A stretch of 64,000 bases of DNA from Chloroflexota bacterium (GCA_018673955.1 JABHBJ010000076.1:1-64000), one strand, 5' to 3'. Counted from the first letter of the stretch, positions 45,565-55,781 are shown. Notes: generated by a model from the sequence alone, not told the origin. Program-made: numbers and translations.

Positions 45565-48264
45565 ATGTCACCAACTTCCGATACTGCTAACTCTGCAGAA
45601 ACAATTGCCTCACCTGAACTCTCTGGTGATCCTACCGGCGAGGTAGGTGTTCGTTCAAAGGCGACTAAAAAGAAGACAGCAACTGGAAAGAAGCTGTCAC
45701 CGGGTCGGCGTCAATTTCTTGACTTCAAAGCGGCTTATCCTGATTCGCTTTTGCTGATTCGTATGGGCGATTTTTACGAGGCTTTCGACGAAGATGCCCA
45801 CACACTGTCTAAAGTACTCGGGATTACGCTTACTTCACGGGAATCAGGAGCTGGCGGAAAAGCTCCGCTCGCTGGAATTCCGTATCACGCACTTGATAAT
45901 CATCTTGGGACACTCGTTGCTGCTGGCTTGAAGATCGCTATCGCCGAGCAGACAAGTGATCCTACAAAATCAAAGGGATTAGTCGAGCGTGCCGTAGTAC
46001 GTGTCGTGACTCCAGGAACTGTGATCGAGCCGGCGCTACTGGATCAATCGACGAACAACTACCTCGCTGCACTTGTCTCGGATGGCGAGCGAGCGGGACT
46101 AGCGTACGTTGATATCTCAACAAGTGAATTTGTCACCGGGGATTTTCCCTTGGCAGATATTAAAGACGAGCTGTTTCGCCTTGCGCCAGCGGAACTGATC
46201 GCTGACACGCTTTCTCTCGAACAAATTGCTACAGATCAAAAGTCTGGCATGGTGGTTCGCCCGCTGGATGAAACACGGCTTGATACCGATCTATCTACGT
46301 CTCGCCTGCTCGAACACTTTAAAGTGAACACACTAGAGGCGTTCGGGTGCGAAGACATGCCCTTGGCGATAGTCGCTGCATCATCAGTACTCGATTTCGT
46401 GGCCGACACCCAGTTTGGGACCATCCCGCAATTAACTTCTCTACGCACTGAGTCGATCAATTCGTATATGAAGCTCGACCAGAAGGCGCTGAGAGACCTC
46501 GAAGTCTTCAGCTCGTCGATTGGTAAGACGTCCGCACCTACTCTCTATCGCACTTTGAATTTCTCTAAAACCGCGATGGGTGCCCGAACTTTGCGAGCGT
46601 GGCTAACCCGGCCGCTGCTTGAACCCGATGACGTACAGCGCCGGCAAGAAGTTGTTGCAGCGTTTGTCGGTGACCAGGGAGCCAGTTCGCGTGTTCAGGG
46701 TCTATTAGGGCAGGTGTCTGATCTCGAACGCCTCACTAACCGGGTGAGAACCAATACCGCCACTCCTCGTGATCTAGCTTCACTTCGAACTGGGCTGGTT
46801 GTAATTCCTGAACTAATCGCTTCACTGCCAGATGCCGTTATTCCTGGTGGTTCAGTAATCGGTCGACTTCACTCGTCGTCGGAAGCCGTTGAGCTGCTCA
46901 ATGCGGCGATCCCGGACGAGCCTTCGATCACAGTTGGGGAAGGCTCGGCAATCCGTGAAGGATTTCATGCGGAACTTGACGAGGTCAAATCACTTTCTGG
47001 CGATGCTCGATCGAGTATTGCCGCTCTCGAAGCCGATCATAGAGAAACTACCGGTATCAAAAGCCTGAAAATCGGCTATAACCGGGTGTTCGGTTACTAT
47101 CTCGAAGTTACCAAAAACAATGCTCATTTGGTTCCTGATTCGTTTGAACGGCGTCAGACGCTTGCGAACGGAGAACGATTCATCACTCCACAGCTCAAAG
47201 AACTTGAGTCAAAAATTCTCAGTGCCCGTGATCGAATCAGCGAGCTAGAACGTGAAGTATTTCGACGTGTTTGCGGAGAGGTTGCTGTTCACGGCGACAG
47301 AATCATGGAAACGGCAAGTGCGCTTGGTGTTCTCGATGCGCTGGTTTCAATGTCACAGGCAGCCGCTGAGAACGGTTGGGTACGACCGTTAGTAGATGAC
47401 GACACCGCTCTTCAAATTGAGGGCGGACGGCATCCGGTGGTTGAATCATCGTTGGGGCCAGGCCGATTTATATCCAACGATATCGATCTTTCGAACGATC
47501 AACGACAAGTGATGATCATCACCGGTCCGAACATGTCAGGTAAGTCGACTTATATTCGGCAGGCGGCGGTATTGGTGCTCATGGCACAGGTTGGGAGCTA
47601 CATACCGGCTACGAAGGCGAGAATCGGAGTTGTGGACCGCATTTTCACGAGGGCAGGGCTCTCCGACGATATTTCAGGTGGACAATCGACATTTATGGTC
47701 GAGATGGTCGAAACAGCGTCGATACTGAATCAGGCGACGAGTCGTTCGCTGGCTATACTCGACGAAATCGGTCGTGGCACTTCTACCTACGACGGGTTGG
47801 CGATAGCTCGATCTGTTGCTGAGCATATTCATAATTCGCCTAAATTGGGCTGTAAAACCCTTTTTGCTACTCACTATCACGAGATGACTGAACTGGCCGA
47901 TCAACTGCCACGGGCGCACAACTTACGTGTTGCAGTCTCCGAAGAGGCCGGCGAAGTTGTGTTCCTGCACCAGATCGTACCCGGAGGGGCCGACCGTTCG
48001 TACGGAGTGCACGTTGCACGTTTGGCGGGAATGCCGGGAGCCGTGGTGAGTAGGGCATGGGATCTTCTCGATGAGCTGGAGAACAGCGCCAAATCGACAC
48101 CTCGACCGGCAGGATTCCAGTTACAGATGCCTCTTGGGGATCAGCAGTTGAGTAGTGACCTTGTAGATGAGCTGAAAGAACTCGACGTCTCGAACATGAC
48201 GCCTATGGAGGCGATAAATACGTTGTTCAGGCTTCAAGAGCAGGTCAAACTAGAAGACGACTAA
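45565..48264 (+). CDS. mutS: DNA mismatch repair protein MutS
   Basis: 899 residues, full-length MutS. The mismatch-reading Phe-x-Glu is in MGDFYEAF (N-terminal domain). The connector, lever and clamp regions follow, then the ATPase with Walker A GPNMSGKSTYIRQ, Walker B SLAILDEIGRGTSTYDG and THYHE. A Lys/Thr-rich leader of about 40 residues precedes the domain. mutL is not in the window. Confidence 0.97.
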   Translation: MSPTSDTANSAETIASPELSGDPTGEVGVRSKATKKKTATGKKLSPGRRQFLDFKAAYPDSLLLIRMGDFYEAFDEDAHTLSKVLGITLTSRESGAGGKAPLAGIPYHALDNHLGTLVAAGLKIAIAEQTSDPTKSKGLVERAVVRVVTPGTVIEPALLDQSTNNYLAALVSDGERAGLAYVDISTSEFVTGDFPLADIKDELFRLAPAELIADTLSLEQIATDQKSGMVVRPLDETRLDTDLSTSRLLEHFKVNTLEAFGCEDMPLAIVAASSVLDFVADTQFGTIPQLTSLRTESINSYMKLDQKALRDLEVFSSSIGKTSAPTLYRTLNFSKTAMGARTLRAWLTRPLLEPDDVQRRQEVVAAFVGDQGASSRVQGLLGQVSDLERLTNRVRTNTATPRDLASLRTGLVVIPELIASLPDAVIPGGSVIGRLHSSSEAVELLNAAIPDEPSITVGEGSAIREGFHAELDEVKSLSGDARSSIAALEADHRETTGIKSLKIGYNRVFGYYLEVTKNNAHLVPDSFERRQTLANGERFITPQLKELESKILSARDRISELEREVFRRVCGEVAVHGDRIMETASALGVLDALVSMSQAAAENGWVRPLVDDDTALQIEGGRHPVVESSLGPGRFISNDIDLSNDQRQVMIITGPNMSGKSTYIRQAAVLVLMAQVGSYIPATKARIGVVDRIFTRAGLSDDISGGQSTFMVEMVETASILNQATSRSLAILDEIGRGTSTYDGLAIARSVAEHIHNSPKLGCKTLFATHYHEMTELADQLPRAHNLRVAVSEEAGEVVFLHQIVPGGADRSYGVHVARLAGMPGAVVSRAWDLLDELENSAKSTPRPAGFQLQMPLGDQQLSSDLVDELKELDVSNMTPMEAINTLFRLQEQVKLEDD

Positions 48265-48428
48265 TCATCCTCAGTGTGATTACCGCCCGGTTCATCGCTA
48301 ACACACTTTAGTTAATTACTAAGTTTGAGAAGATCGCGTTAGTCATGTCGATTTCGTTGTAGGATGCCCCGAATACGTACAATTCTCAATTTTCTAGAGA
48401 AGTACACCAACTCAACTCGGAGACTGGA

Positions 48429-49505
48429 ATGGAACTAGGTTTCTTTACGATGCCACTGCACCCACCTGGTGCAAATATCGCAGATACGCTCGAGGCTGAT
48501 CTAAAACAGCTTGTCTACCTTGATGAATTAGGGTACTCCGAAGCGTGGATTGGGGAACACTACACAGCCGAATGGGAAAACATCCCTGCGCCTGATTTAC
48601 TCATAGCTCAGGCTCTCGGTGTTACCTCGCAGATTCGCTTAGGGACAGGTGTCACGTGCATGCCCAACCACAATCCGTTCTATATCGCTCATCGAATCGC
48701 TCAACTCGACCAAATGTCGAAAGGGCGCTTGAACTGGGGAGTTGGCTCAGGTGGTTTTCCTGGAGATCTTCATGTGAACGGGTTTGACCCGCGATCGGGC
48801 GATAATCGAGAGATGACTCGACAGGCGATCGAGTTGGTGCTGCAGTTATGGAAAGATCCCAAGCCAGGGAATTACAAGAGCAAATGGTGGGAATTCAATA
48901 TCCCGGAACCAGAAGAAGATATAGCTCTCCGGGTCCATATCCGACCCTATCAGGATCCTCATCCTCCTATCGGAGTGGCTGGTGTATCTCCAAACTCCGA
49001 GACGCTCACATTGGCGGGCGAACGAGGCTGGCTTCCGATGAGTATCAACTTCGTTCCTGAGGCAATGCTTCGTTCTCACTGGACCGCAGTTGAAGCCGGG
49101 GCTTCGAAAGTAGGGAAGGTAGCCGACCGTTCGAACTGGAGAATTGCCCGAGAGGTAATGGTTGCGGATTCGAGTGCCGAAGCCCGTAAGCAGGCTCTGA
49201 CGGGGACGTTGGCACGAGACATGGAGGGGTATTTCCTTAAGTTACTGCCACGATCGAAGATGATGGGACTTCTCAAGATCGATCCGAACATGCCTGACTC
49301 CGACGTAACTGTCGAATATCTCATAGACAACATATTCATCGTGGGATCACCCCAAGAGGTAACTGAAAAGCTGTCTGCCATGGAAGAATCTGTCGGTGGG
49401 TTTGGAACACTCATGGCTATGGGGCACGAGTGGGAACCTGAAGGGTTTTGGAAAACCTCATTGGGCTTACTCAAACAAGAGGTATTACCGAAGATCGGCA
49501 CGTGA
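48429..49505 (+). CDS. LLM-class flavin-dependent oxidoreductase
   Basis: Bacterial-luciferase-like monooxygenase of 358 residues using FMNH2 or F420. Visible are the barrel start MELGFFTMPLHPPG, EAWIGEHYTAEWE, LGTGVTCMPNHNPF and GRLNWGVGSGGFPGD. Such enzymes oxidise varied organic compounds and are numerous in SAR202-type bacteria. Substrate and cofactor cannot be decided here. It is a single gene with ATG 48429 and GGAG upstream. Confidence 0.9.
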   Translation: MELGFFTMPLHPPGANIADTLEADLKQLVYLDELGYSEAWIGEHYTAEWENIPAPDLLIAQALGVTSQIRLGTGVTCMPNHNPFYIAHRIAQLDQMSKGRLNWGVGSGGFPGDLHVNGFDPRSGDNREMTRQAIELVLQLWKDPKPGNYKSKWWEFNIPEPEEDIALRVHIRPYQDPHPPIGVAGVSPNSETLTLAGERGWLPMSINFVPEAMLRSHWTAVEAGASKVGKVADRSNWRIAREVMVADSSAEARKQALTGTLARDMEGYFLKLLPRSKMMGLLKIDPNMPDSDVTVEYLIDNIFIVGSPQEVTEKLSAMEESVGGFGTLMAMGHEWEPEGFWKTSLGLLKQEVLPKIGT

Positions 49506-49625
49506 TATCGACTAGGAGTATCGATGGAATTGCCTGATGCCGCCGGTGGAAATGTTTGTCACACACGTGACTAGGGTGGCAGACCGTCACATCGGTCGAT
49601 CACAACTAATAGCGATGAAAGACCT

Positions 49626-49867
49626 GTGGAACCCGGACTCTTCGCAATTCTCGGTCTGTTCGTTGGCGCTGTAATCAACGTCGTCATCGATTGATCCCCT
49701 CCTCACTACCCCATCGAAGGCGTTGTTGCTCATCGAGCGCGTCCATATCCCGTCTGGTATTGGGTTTGTACTTAGGGATTTTGATTAGTGGAACCGTTGA
49801 AATCGTAGTGTATGTAGCTCGATTAATAGGTTTAAATCGAGTGTTGATACCCTACGGTCCGTATTAA
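49626..49867 (+). pseudogene. Relic of a prepilin peptidase-like gene
   Basis: From GTG 49626 the frame reads GLFVGAVINVVID, the usual first helix of prepilin peptidases, and meets TGA at 49692 where an Arg (CGA) is expected. The frame continues as SPPHYPIEGVVAHRARPYPVW. After a shift of one frame a second piece, LVLGLYLGILISGTVEIVVYVARLIGLNRVLIPYGPY, ends at TAA 49867; IPYGPY matches the C-terminal IPFGPF-type motif of the family. The catalytic middle is deleted. It fills most of the 458-base gap between the LLM and MBL genes. Confidence 0.45.
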
Positions 49868-49963
49868 ATTGCTGGCGGAATTGTTTCGATGTTTTATTTC
49901 GAAACGTTAACTGTTCGCGATTTAGCAGACTGGCTCTCGACTACCTTCTAGGAGATCGAAACT

Positions 49964-50587
49964 GTGATTAATGTCCACGTGATGCAGGTTGGTGTGCTTG
50001 CAACGAACTGCTATGTTATTCACTCGGACGGCGAGTCTGACTGCATAGTGATCGACCCCGGTGCTGAACCTGCGAAGATCGTCGGATTCATCGAAGAAAA
50101 CCAGTTGACACCTGATTCGATAATTTCAACGCACGCCCATGCAGATCACACCGGGGCAGTAGCGCCGTTAGTTGAACGGTATGGCTGCAGTTTCTTGATC
50201 GGGCATGAAGATGTCGCCGCAGCCGCTAAGCAGATTGATTGGCTGAAGAACATGCTGGGTGACTTTGTAGAGCCTCCTGCGCCGTCTCAGGCACTCAAGC
50301 ACGAGGATGTCGTGTCGGTGAAAGGTGTTGATATCAAAGTACTTTCTACTCCCGGTCACACTGAAGGCAGCAGCTCGCTCTACATCGCTGGGCATGTATT
50401 TACTGGCGACACGTTGTTCCGAGAGTCGATCGGTCGGTTTGATCTATCTGGTGGTGACGAGCAGCAGGAGATCGCCAGTATTCGAAACGTGCTGTTCAAG
50501 CTTCCTGACGAAACGGTCGTCTGGCCAGGTCATGGACCTTCGTCAGTCATTGGTCACGAAAAGGTCGCCAACCGTTTCGTTCGTTAG
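49964..50587 (+). CDS. MBL-fold metallo-hydrolase (glyoxalase II-like)
   Basis: 207 residues with the metallo-beta-lactamase motifs STHAHADHTGAV (HxHxDH), the middle His in STPGHTEGS, the bridging Asp in FTGDTLFRES and the final His in WPGHGPSS. The GRFDLSGG segment is typical of YcbL-type glyoxalase II-like hydrolases. The start is GTG 49964 preceded by AGGAG. A strong terminator follows. Confidence 0.9.
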   Translation: MINVHVMQVGVLATNCYVIHSDGESDCIVIDPGAEPAKIVGFIEENQLTPDSIISTHAHADHTGAVAPLVERYGCSFLIGHEDVAAAAKQIDWLKNMLGDFVEPPAPSQALKHEDVVSVKGVDIKVLSTPGHTEGSSSLYIAGHVFTGDTLFRESIGRFDLSGGDEQQEIASIRNVLFKLPDETVVWPGHGPSSVIGHEKVANRFVR

Positions 50588-50633
50588 GTGTCCGAAGACC
50601 AGATGTTAAGAAAGCAATTTAAGTAAGAATGTA

Positions 50634-50667
50634 AAAACGCCCGGGTCGATTACGACCCGGGCGTTTT
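50634..50667. terminator. Bidirectional terminator between the MBL gene and hppA
   Basis: A perfect 15-bp stem, AAAACGCCCGGGTCG / CGACCCGGGCGTTTT, with loop ATTA lies between the convergent genes and gives a T-run in both directions. Confidence 0.92.
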
Positions 50668-50720
50668 GTTTAGCGATTTTAGGTTCGTCTGCTTCTCGGA
50701 AGATTCCTATTCGTCAGTGA

Positions 50721-52823
50721 TTAGACGAAAAGAGGTCCGAAGATTAGCGAAACGATTGCCATGAGCTTCAGCAGAATGTTGATCGCAGGACCCGATGTAT
50801 CTTTGAACGGATCACCAACGGTGTCACCGGTAACTGCAGCAGAGTGGGTATCAGAACCTTTACCACCGAAGTTGCCAAGTTCAACAAACTTCTTAGCGTT
50901 GTCCCATGCTCCACCTGCGTTAGCCATGAAGATGGCCAACAAGAATCCCGAAACGATCGATCCTGCGAGCATGCCACCAAGAGCATGAGCTCCCATCAGT
51001 GAACCAATCGCGATTGGAGCGATGATTGCGATGAGACCCGGCACGATCATTGCCTTGAGTGAACCCTCAGTGCTGATTGCAACTGCTCGAGCAGCATCAG
51101 GCTTCACGCCTTCTTTACCTTCTCGAAGACCAGGGATCTCTCGGAACTGACGTCGAACTTCTTCGATCATCGCTGCAGCAGCTGTTCCAACTGCCTGCAT
51201 CGTAAGACCTGAGAACACGAACGGAAGTAGTCCACCGATGATCGTGCCCATTAGAACCTTAGGGTTCAATAGGTCGAGTTCGGTGACCCCGGTGGCGAAT
51301 GCATATGCCACTAGAAGAGCCAGGGCCGTTAGAACGGCCGATCCGATGGCGAAACCCTTACCGGTAGCAGCAGTGGTGTTGCCAAGAGCATCTAGAGAGT
51401 CTGTACGCTCTCGTACTTCAGGTTCGAGGTGAGCCTGTTCGGCAATTCCACCAGCGTTATCGGCAACAGGGCCGTAAGCATCCGTAGCAAGAGTGATACC
51501 AAGAGTCGAAAGCATTCCAACCGCAGCGAGACCGATTCCGTAGAGACCAGCTAGCTCGTTTGCGAAGTAGATTCCAACGACAATTGCAATTGCAGGAATC
51601 ACCGTGCTGTAAAGACCAACTGACAGACCTGCAATGATTGTCGATGGGTGGCCAGTTTCAGACTGCTGAGCAATCCATTTCACAGGATTGAATTCCTTAC
51701 CGAAAAGTTTCAGTCCTTCGTAGGAAGTAAACCACTCTGTCGAAGTTCCGATCACCTGACCAACGACGATGCCTGTGACTACGACCCAGAATAGGTCGAA
51801 CGAAAGCGATTCGTTCATGTTGATGTAAACGGCAGTACCGATTAGCGATAGAGCACCTGCGCTGAAGATTCCGTAGCGGAGAGTCCAGAGCAGCTTGCCC
51901 ATATCGGCTTTGTCGCCGGTTCGTACTAAGAACATTCCTAGAATCGAAGCGATGATGCCGATACCCGCGATCACAAGAGGCAGAATTGCCCTTGAAGCGT
52001 CGACTTCAAATGGAATTGCAGATACAACACCGGTCGAGCTGACTACGAAGAACGCGAGTGAGATAGTTGCGATGATCGAACCGACGTACGATTCGAACAG
52101 GTCGGCACCCATTCCCGCCACGTCCCCGACGTTGTCACCGACATTGTCGGCAATAACGGCGGGGTTTCGAGGGTCGTCTTCATCGAGTCCTGCTTCAACT
52201 TTACCTACTAGGTCAGCTCCAACGTCAGCGGCCTTCGTGAAGATGCCGCCACCGACTCTAGCGAAAAGAGCGATTGACGAAGCTCCGAATCCGAAACCAG
52301 CAATCACGTTCGGATTCTCAAAGAGAAGCCAGAGTGCTGAAACACCAATAATACCGATACCGACTACTGATAGCCCCATCACTGCACCGGTGCTGAATGC
52401 AACCTGAAGTGCTTTGTTGAGTCCGGTTTGTGCTGCAGTGGCTGTTCGTGTGTTACCTCGAACAGCGATGCTCATACCAACAAATCCGGCGAGAGCTGAG
52501 CCGATGGCACCCAATATGTAGGAGATGGCCGTCCATGGGCCTTGGGATGTCATTGCACCGCCTACACTGAGTTTAGCGATTTTGTCGTTGTCCAGAATGT
52601 TGTAGTCGATGAACAGTGCCAGGATTACAAAAATGACTGCGACGAATACCGCAAGGATTGAATATTCCTTACGAAGAAACGCCGATGAACCTTCCTGAAT
52701 TAGATCACCAATAGCTCGAACTTCATCGTTGCCCTGAGGCTGTTTTAGAACTCGCATGGCGAGTAGGCCAGCTGCCACAAGACCAACAGCTCCTGCTGCA
52801 ATTGCAAGCAAGATCGATTCCAT
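50721..52823 (-). CDS. hppA: Membrane-bound K+-dependent pyrophosphatase
   Basis: Membrane pyrophosphatase of 700 residues with about 16 helices that couples PPi hydrolysis to H+ or Na+ export. The PPi-binding loop is DVGADLVGKVEAGLDEDDPRNPAVIADNVGDNVGD. The segment LGNTTAATGKGFAIG has Ala where K+-independent enzymes have Lys (TTKAxTKG), so it is of the K+-dependent class. GCGGAG stands eight bases before ATG 52823. Whether it pumps H+ or Na+ cannot be read reliably. Single gene. Confidence 0.95.
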   Translation of the reverse strand: MESILLAIAAGAVGLVAAGLLAMRVLKQPQGNDEVRAIGDLIQEGSSAFLRKEYSILAVFVAVIFVILALFIDYNILDNDKIAKLSVGGAMTSQGPWTAISYILGAIGSALAGFVGMSIAVRGNTRTATAAQTGLNKALQVAFSTGAVMGLSVVGIGIIGVSALWLLFENPNVIAGFGFGASSIALFARVGGGIFTKAADVGADLVGKVEAGLDEDDPRNPAVIADNVGDNVGDVAGMGADLFESYVGSIIATISLAFFVVSSTGVVSAIPFEVDASRAILPLVIAGIGIIASILGMFLVRTGDKADMGKLLWTLRYGIFSAGALSLIGTAVYINMNESLSFDLFWVVVTGIVVGQVIGTSTEWFTSYEGLKLFGKEFNPVKWIAQQSETGHPSTIIAGLSVGLYSTVIPAIAIVVGIYFANELAGLYGIGLAAVGMLSTLGITLATDAYGPVADNAGGIAEQAHLEPEVRERTDSLDALGNTTAATGKGFAIGSAVLTALALLVAYAFATGVTELDLLNPKVLMGTIIGGLLPFVFSGLTMQAVGTAAAAMIEEVRRQFREIPGLREGKEGVKPDAARAVAISTEGSLKAMIVPGLIAIIAPIAIGSLMGAHALGGMLAGSIVSGFLLAIFMANAGGAWDNAKKFVELGNFGGKGSDTHSAAVTGDTVGDPFKDTSGPAINILLKLMAIVSLIFGPLFV

Positions 52824-53628
52824 TTAAATTTCTCCGCAAAAAAACCCTCCATTCCTCACTGCTTACGCGCAGTCGATACGGAAGGTACGTATTGAAGGTG
52901 GGACTACGGACAGTCGTTCAATTCCGTGTTTCGAACCCGATACGACTTCACCCATCCTTAAGTTGACCAATGAACGCTAGCATCGGCGTAATTTGCAGTC
53001 AACGAATTGAGAGGTGGATTGTGGCGATTGAAACAATTCAATAACCCAGCATCGAGTTTAAGTTGAGTATAGTCAGGCAACGTTTTTATTCTTGCTACGG
53101 TAGTTACCAAATGAGATTCAGAGAGGTTGATGTTTCGAAGAGTAACTGGGAAATGAGAGATCGATATAGATGGCAAGTGATGGAGATTATTCCCGGGCAA
53201 GATAATTCAAGTAAGCCACGTTTTTTTAATTTGACCGACATGCAGTAGGAAAACTCACACAGATTTCGGTAAAAATCTGAGCCTTCCGCGTGTGACGGTT
53301 TATTGAGACGTAACACTGCATGTTTAGATGATGATCAGCCATGAATAGTTTCGGTCCATGTCACCAAAAATTTAGTGCCGTATAAGCAGTAAGGAAGTGG
53401 GATTGATAATTAGATGTTCAGTGCTTTACAAGATCACTTGCTGACTCTTTCAGTTGGCTCCACTTTAATGTAAATCTGTAGCGGTAACCGGCTATACGAT
53501 CTGACTACTTAGTAATTCAAAGCGAAATAATTAGACGGGCTGTCCGTTCGTTGAACGTATTCGTATAACCTTCGCCAAAGTTAGTGACAACTTCGAATTT
53601 GGCTATGTGCCTAGGGAGCGATCCATCA
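52824..53628. other. Long gap between hppA and the cyclase gene
   Basis: About 800 bases with no recognised gene. It is AT-richer than its surroundings and dotted with stops. The largest frames (for example 53063-53248 plus, about 61 residues) show no family motif. A short hairpin ACTGC / GCAGT is at 52858-52873 in the hppA leader. It probably holds the hppA and cyclase promoters plus decayed sequence. Confidence 0.4.
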
Positions 53629-54573
53629 ATGACCGTCAATTGGCCTTCTCAAGACGATTTACTAAGTTGGTTGAAATCCGATCTCAATAATTGGGGTAGG
53701 TGGGGCACACGTGACCAAAAAGGGACACTGAATCATCTGTCGAAGGAAAAAACTCTCGAGGCGCTGAGTTTGGTCAAAGAAGGCGTAACGGTCAGTTGTG
53801 CGCGTCCGATCGAGTTTGCAGCGTCAGTCGACGTACCGAAACCGCCACAGCACTTCATGGTGACTGCGGGGGATCGCTATCGACCGGGTGAAGGAGTCGA
53901 TCGCCAAGTAGCGATGGACTACTTTGGTCTGATATTCCACGGTCACACTGTGACACATATCGATAGCCTCGCTCATTTTTTTTGGGATGGTCAAACTTAT
54001 AATGGGCGGCCTTCAAGTGTCGTATCAGTTCAAGACGGCGCAACTGAGTTCGATGTAATGGCTGCTACTGGCGGAATAGTGACGAAAGGCATTCTCGTAG
54101 ATGCGCCGTTACTACGCGGGGTCGAGTTCATCGAACGTGGAGATGGGGTTGGAGTGGCCGATATTGAAGCCGCAGAGCGTGAACATGGCGTAAAAGTTGA
54201 ACAAGGGGACGTTTTGCTGCTTCGAACGGGTCAGCTAGGGCAGCGGGAAATAACAGGACCAGTTGATGTGAACGTAGGAGGTTCTTCTGGTCCTTCACCT
54301 GAGATATTGCCACTGCTTCACGAACGTGGAGTAGCAGTGATGGGATCTGATACTGGCAACGATATCGGACCTAACCCGTACGAGAGGTTTTCGAATCCAG
54401 TTCACCAGGTTGGAATAGTAGGTCTTGGGCTCTGGATCCTCGACAACGCATGGCTCGACGATCTCGCTGAAGAGTGCAGAAAGCGAGGAAAGTGGGAGTT
54501 TATGATTTCGATTCTGCCGCTAAAAATGCCCACTGTTACGGGGTCACCTGTGAACCCAATGGTCATTTTCTAG
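53629..54573 (+). CDS. Cyclase family protein (kynurenine-formamidase-like)
   Basis: Metal-dependent hydrolase of 314 residues. The family metal motif is in HGHTVTHIDSLAHFFWDG (HxxTHxDxxxHF). The fold includes LLRTGQLGQ, GSDTGNDIGP and VHQVGIVGLG. Relatives hydrolyse N-formylkynurenine, isatin or other cyclic amides. ATG 53629 has GGAG 10 bases upstream; GTG 53584, 15 codons earlier, is less likely. The substrate is unknown. Confidence 0.85.
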   Translation: MTVNWPSQDDLLSWLKSDLNNWGRWGTRDQKGTLNHLSKEKTLEALSLVKEGVTVSCARPIEFAASVDVPKPPQHFMVTAGDRYRPGEGVDRQVAMDYFGLIFHGHTVTHIDSLAHFFWDGQTYNGRPSSVVSVQDGATEFDVMAATGGIVTKGILVDAPLLRGVEFIERGDGVGVADIEAAEREHGVKVEQGDVLLLRTGQLGQREITGPVDVNVGGSSGPSPEILPLLHERGVAVMGSDTGNDIGPNPYERFSNPVHQVGIVGLGLWILDNAWLDDLAEECRKRGKWEFMISILPLKMPTVTGSPVNPMVIF

Positions 54574-54622
54574 AGCATCGTAAAATGATCAAATAAGCGG
54601 TCGATTTTGTACACTCAAGTAT

Positions 54623-54886
54623 TCACCGAGTACTTAGTAAATCGATGCGCCAATCAACATAAACGTCGAAGTTACTTACCTTTTTTATATGTCGAAGAGC
54701 TGTTGCCTGTAGACGCTGGGCTTTGCGAGAAGAAATCTGATTGTCACCAAATCTTGACTTTTGATTTGTCCGAGTTTTAACTTTGATAAATACAAGGATG
54801 GAGTCAGATTTGGCAATGATGTCGAATTCTCCTTTCTGGGCATCAAAATTAGTTTCGACAATTTCATAACCAAGTTCTGCCGTCAC
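54623..54886 (-). CDS. YraN (UPF0102) family protein, truncated or decaying
   Basis: 87 residues from GTG 54886, against about 115-120 usual. Core motifs remain: GYEIVETNFDAQKGEFDIIAK and VFIKVKTRTNQKSRFG. The strongly conserved Glu of VEVKTR is Lys here (IKVKTR), removing one residue of the nuclease-like metal site. The same frame continues upstream to about 54940 with no start codon, and the C-terminal strand-helix is missing. It lies next to rnhB, the usual neighbour of yraN. It may be inactive. Confidence 0.6.
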   Translation of the reverse strand: MTAELGYEIVETNFDAQKGEFDIIAKSDSILVFIKVKTRTNQKSRFGDNQISSRKAQRLQATALRHIKKVSNFDVYVDWRIDLLSTR

Positions 54887-55028
54887 ATATTCCGCACCGC
54901 TGTATGATCGGCTCGACCGGCTCCGGGCGGTAAGTTCAGTTTTTCACTGGTAAAGCCCAAAAATATCCAAATCCTTCTATAGCCCTAGGCCCGAAAAACA
55001 AACGTAGAACAAACCGAGAGGGACCGGA

Positions 55029-55676
55029 CTACTCGTTTACGACCAGGACGTCTTTAACCGGCTTGAAGCTTCGTCTGTGAATCGGTGAAGCCCCTAGTTT
55101 TTTTAAAGCCGACATGTGAATCGCCGTGCCGTAGCCCTTATGGGCGGAGAATCCATAACCGGGAAATTCAGAATCGAACACCTCCGCCATCAGTCGGTCA
55201 CGGGTTACTTTCGCAATAATCGAAGCTGCAGCCACACTCTGACTCCGTGTATCGGCCTTGATGATCGAGGTCTGCGGAATTGAGATCTGATCAAGATCAA
55301 CAGCATCGATAATTAGATGGTCTGGTTGAGGTTCAAGCGATGCAATTGCTCGAGACATTGCTAGCTTGGTTGCTGGAACAATTCCAACCGAATCTATTTC
55401 AGCAGCAGTAGATGCGCCGACGCCGTAGCTCACACACCAATCGATTAGCCATGCGAATGCCCGTTCTCGCTGGGACACTGACAGGACTTTGCTGTCATTA
55501 ATGATGAGACGGTGTTCCTGAGGAACAGGGCCAGGAAGAATCGCTGCTGTGGCGATGACCGGTCCGGCCAAGGTTCCACGACCGACCTCATCGACGCCAG
55601 CAATCAGCAGTTTCGAGCCGTTTGCGATATCGGTCTCAATCGAAAAATCTGGAAGAGTACGTGTTGTTTTTGGCAA
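55029..55676 (-). CDS. rnhB: Ribonuclease HII
   Basis: Removes RNA from RNA-DNA hybrids and excises single ribonucleotides. 215 residues with the catalytic start GVDEVGRGTLAGPV (Asp-Glu pair; usual form GVDEAGRGPLAGPV), IINDSKVLS and later Asp in HLIIDAVDL and SIIAKVTRDRLM. It is upstream of the YraN remnant on the same strand. Confidence 0.94.
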   Translation of the reverse strand: MPKTTRTLPDFSIETDIANGSKLLIAGVDEVGRGTLAGPVIATAAILPGPVPQEHRLIINDSKVLSVSQRERAFAWLIDWCVSYGVGASTAAEIDSVGIVPATKLAMSRAIASLEPQPDHLIIDAVDLDQISIPQTSIIKADTRSQSVAAASIIAKVTRDRLMAEVFDSEFPGYGFSAHKGYGTAIHMSALKKLGASPIHRRSFKPVKDVLVVNE

Positions 55677-55781
55677 CTGAACTGAATACTTAAAGAGTCT
55701 GAAGAAATAAGTAGATTCGTTGAATGAACCTGCCTAACTTATATAAGTAGAACCCGAAGCATATCGCTTACTTGGGAAAAC

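Noticed and set aside
49692-49694. TGA in the prepilin-peptidase-like relic as a second selenocysteine codon
   Set aside because: The position corresponds to an Arg (CGA to TGA), not a Cys. A frameshift and a large deletion follow, so it is a nonsense mutation in a dead gene.
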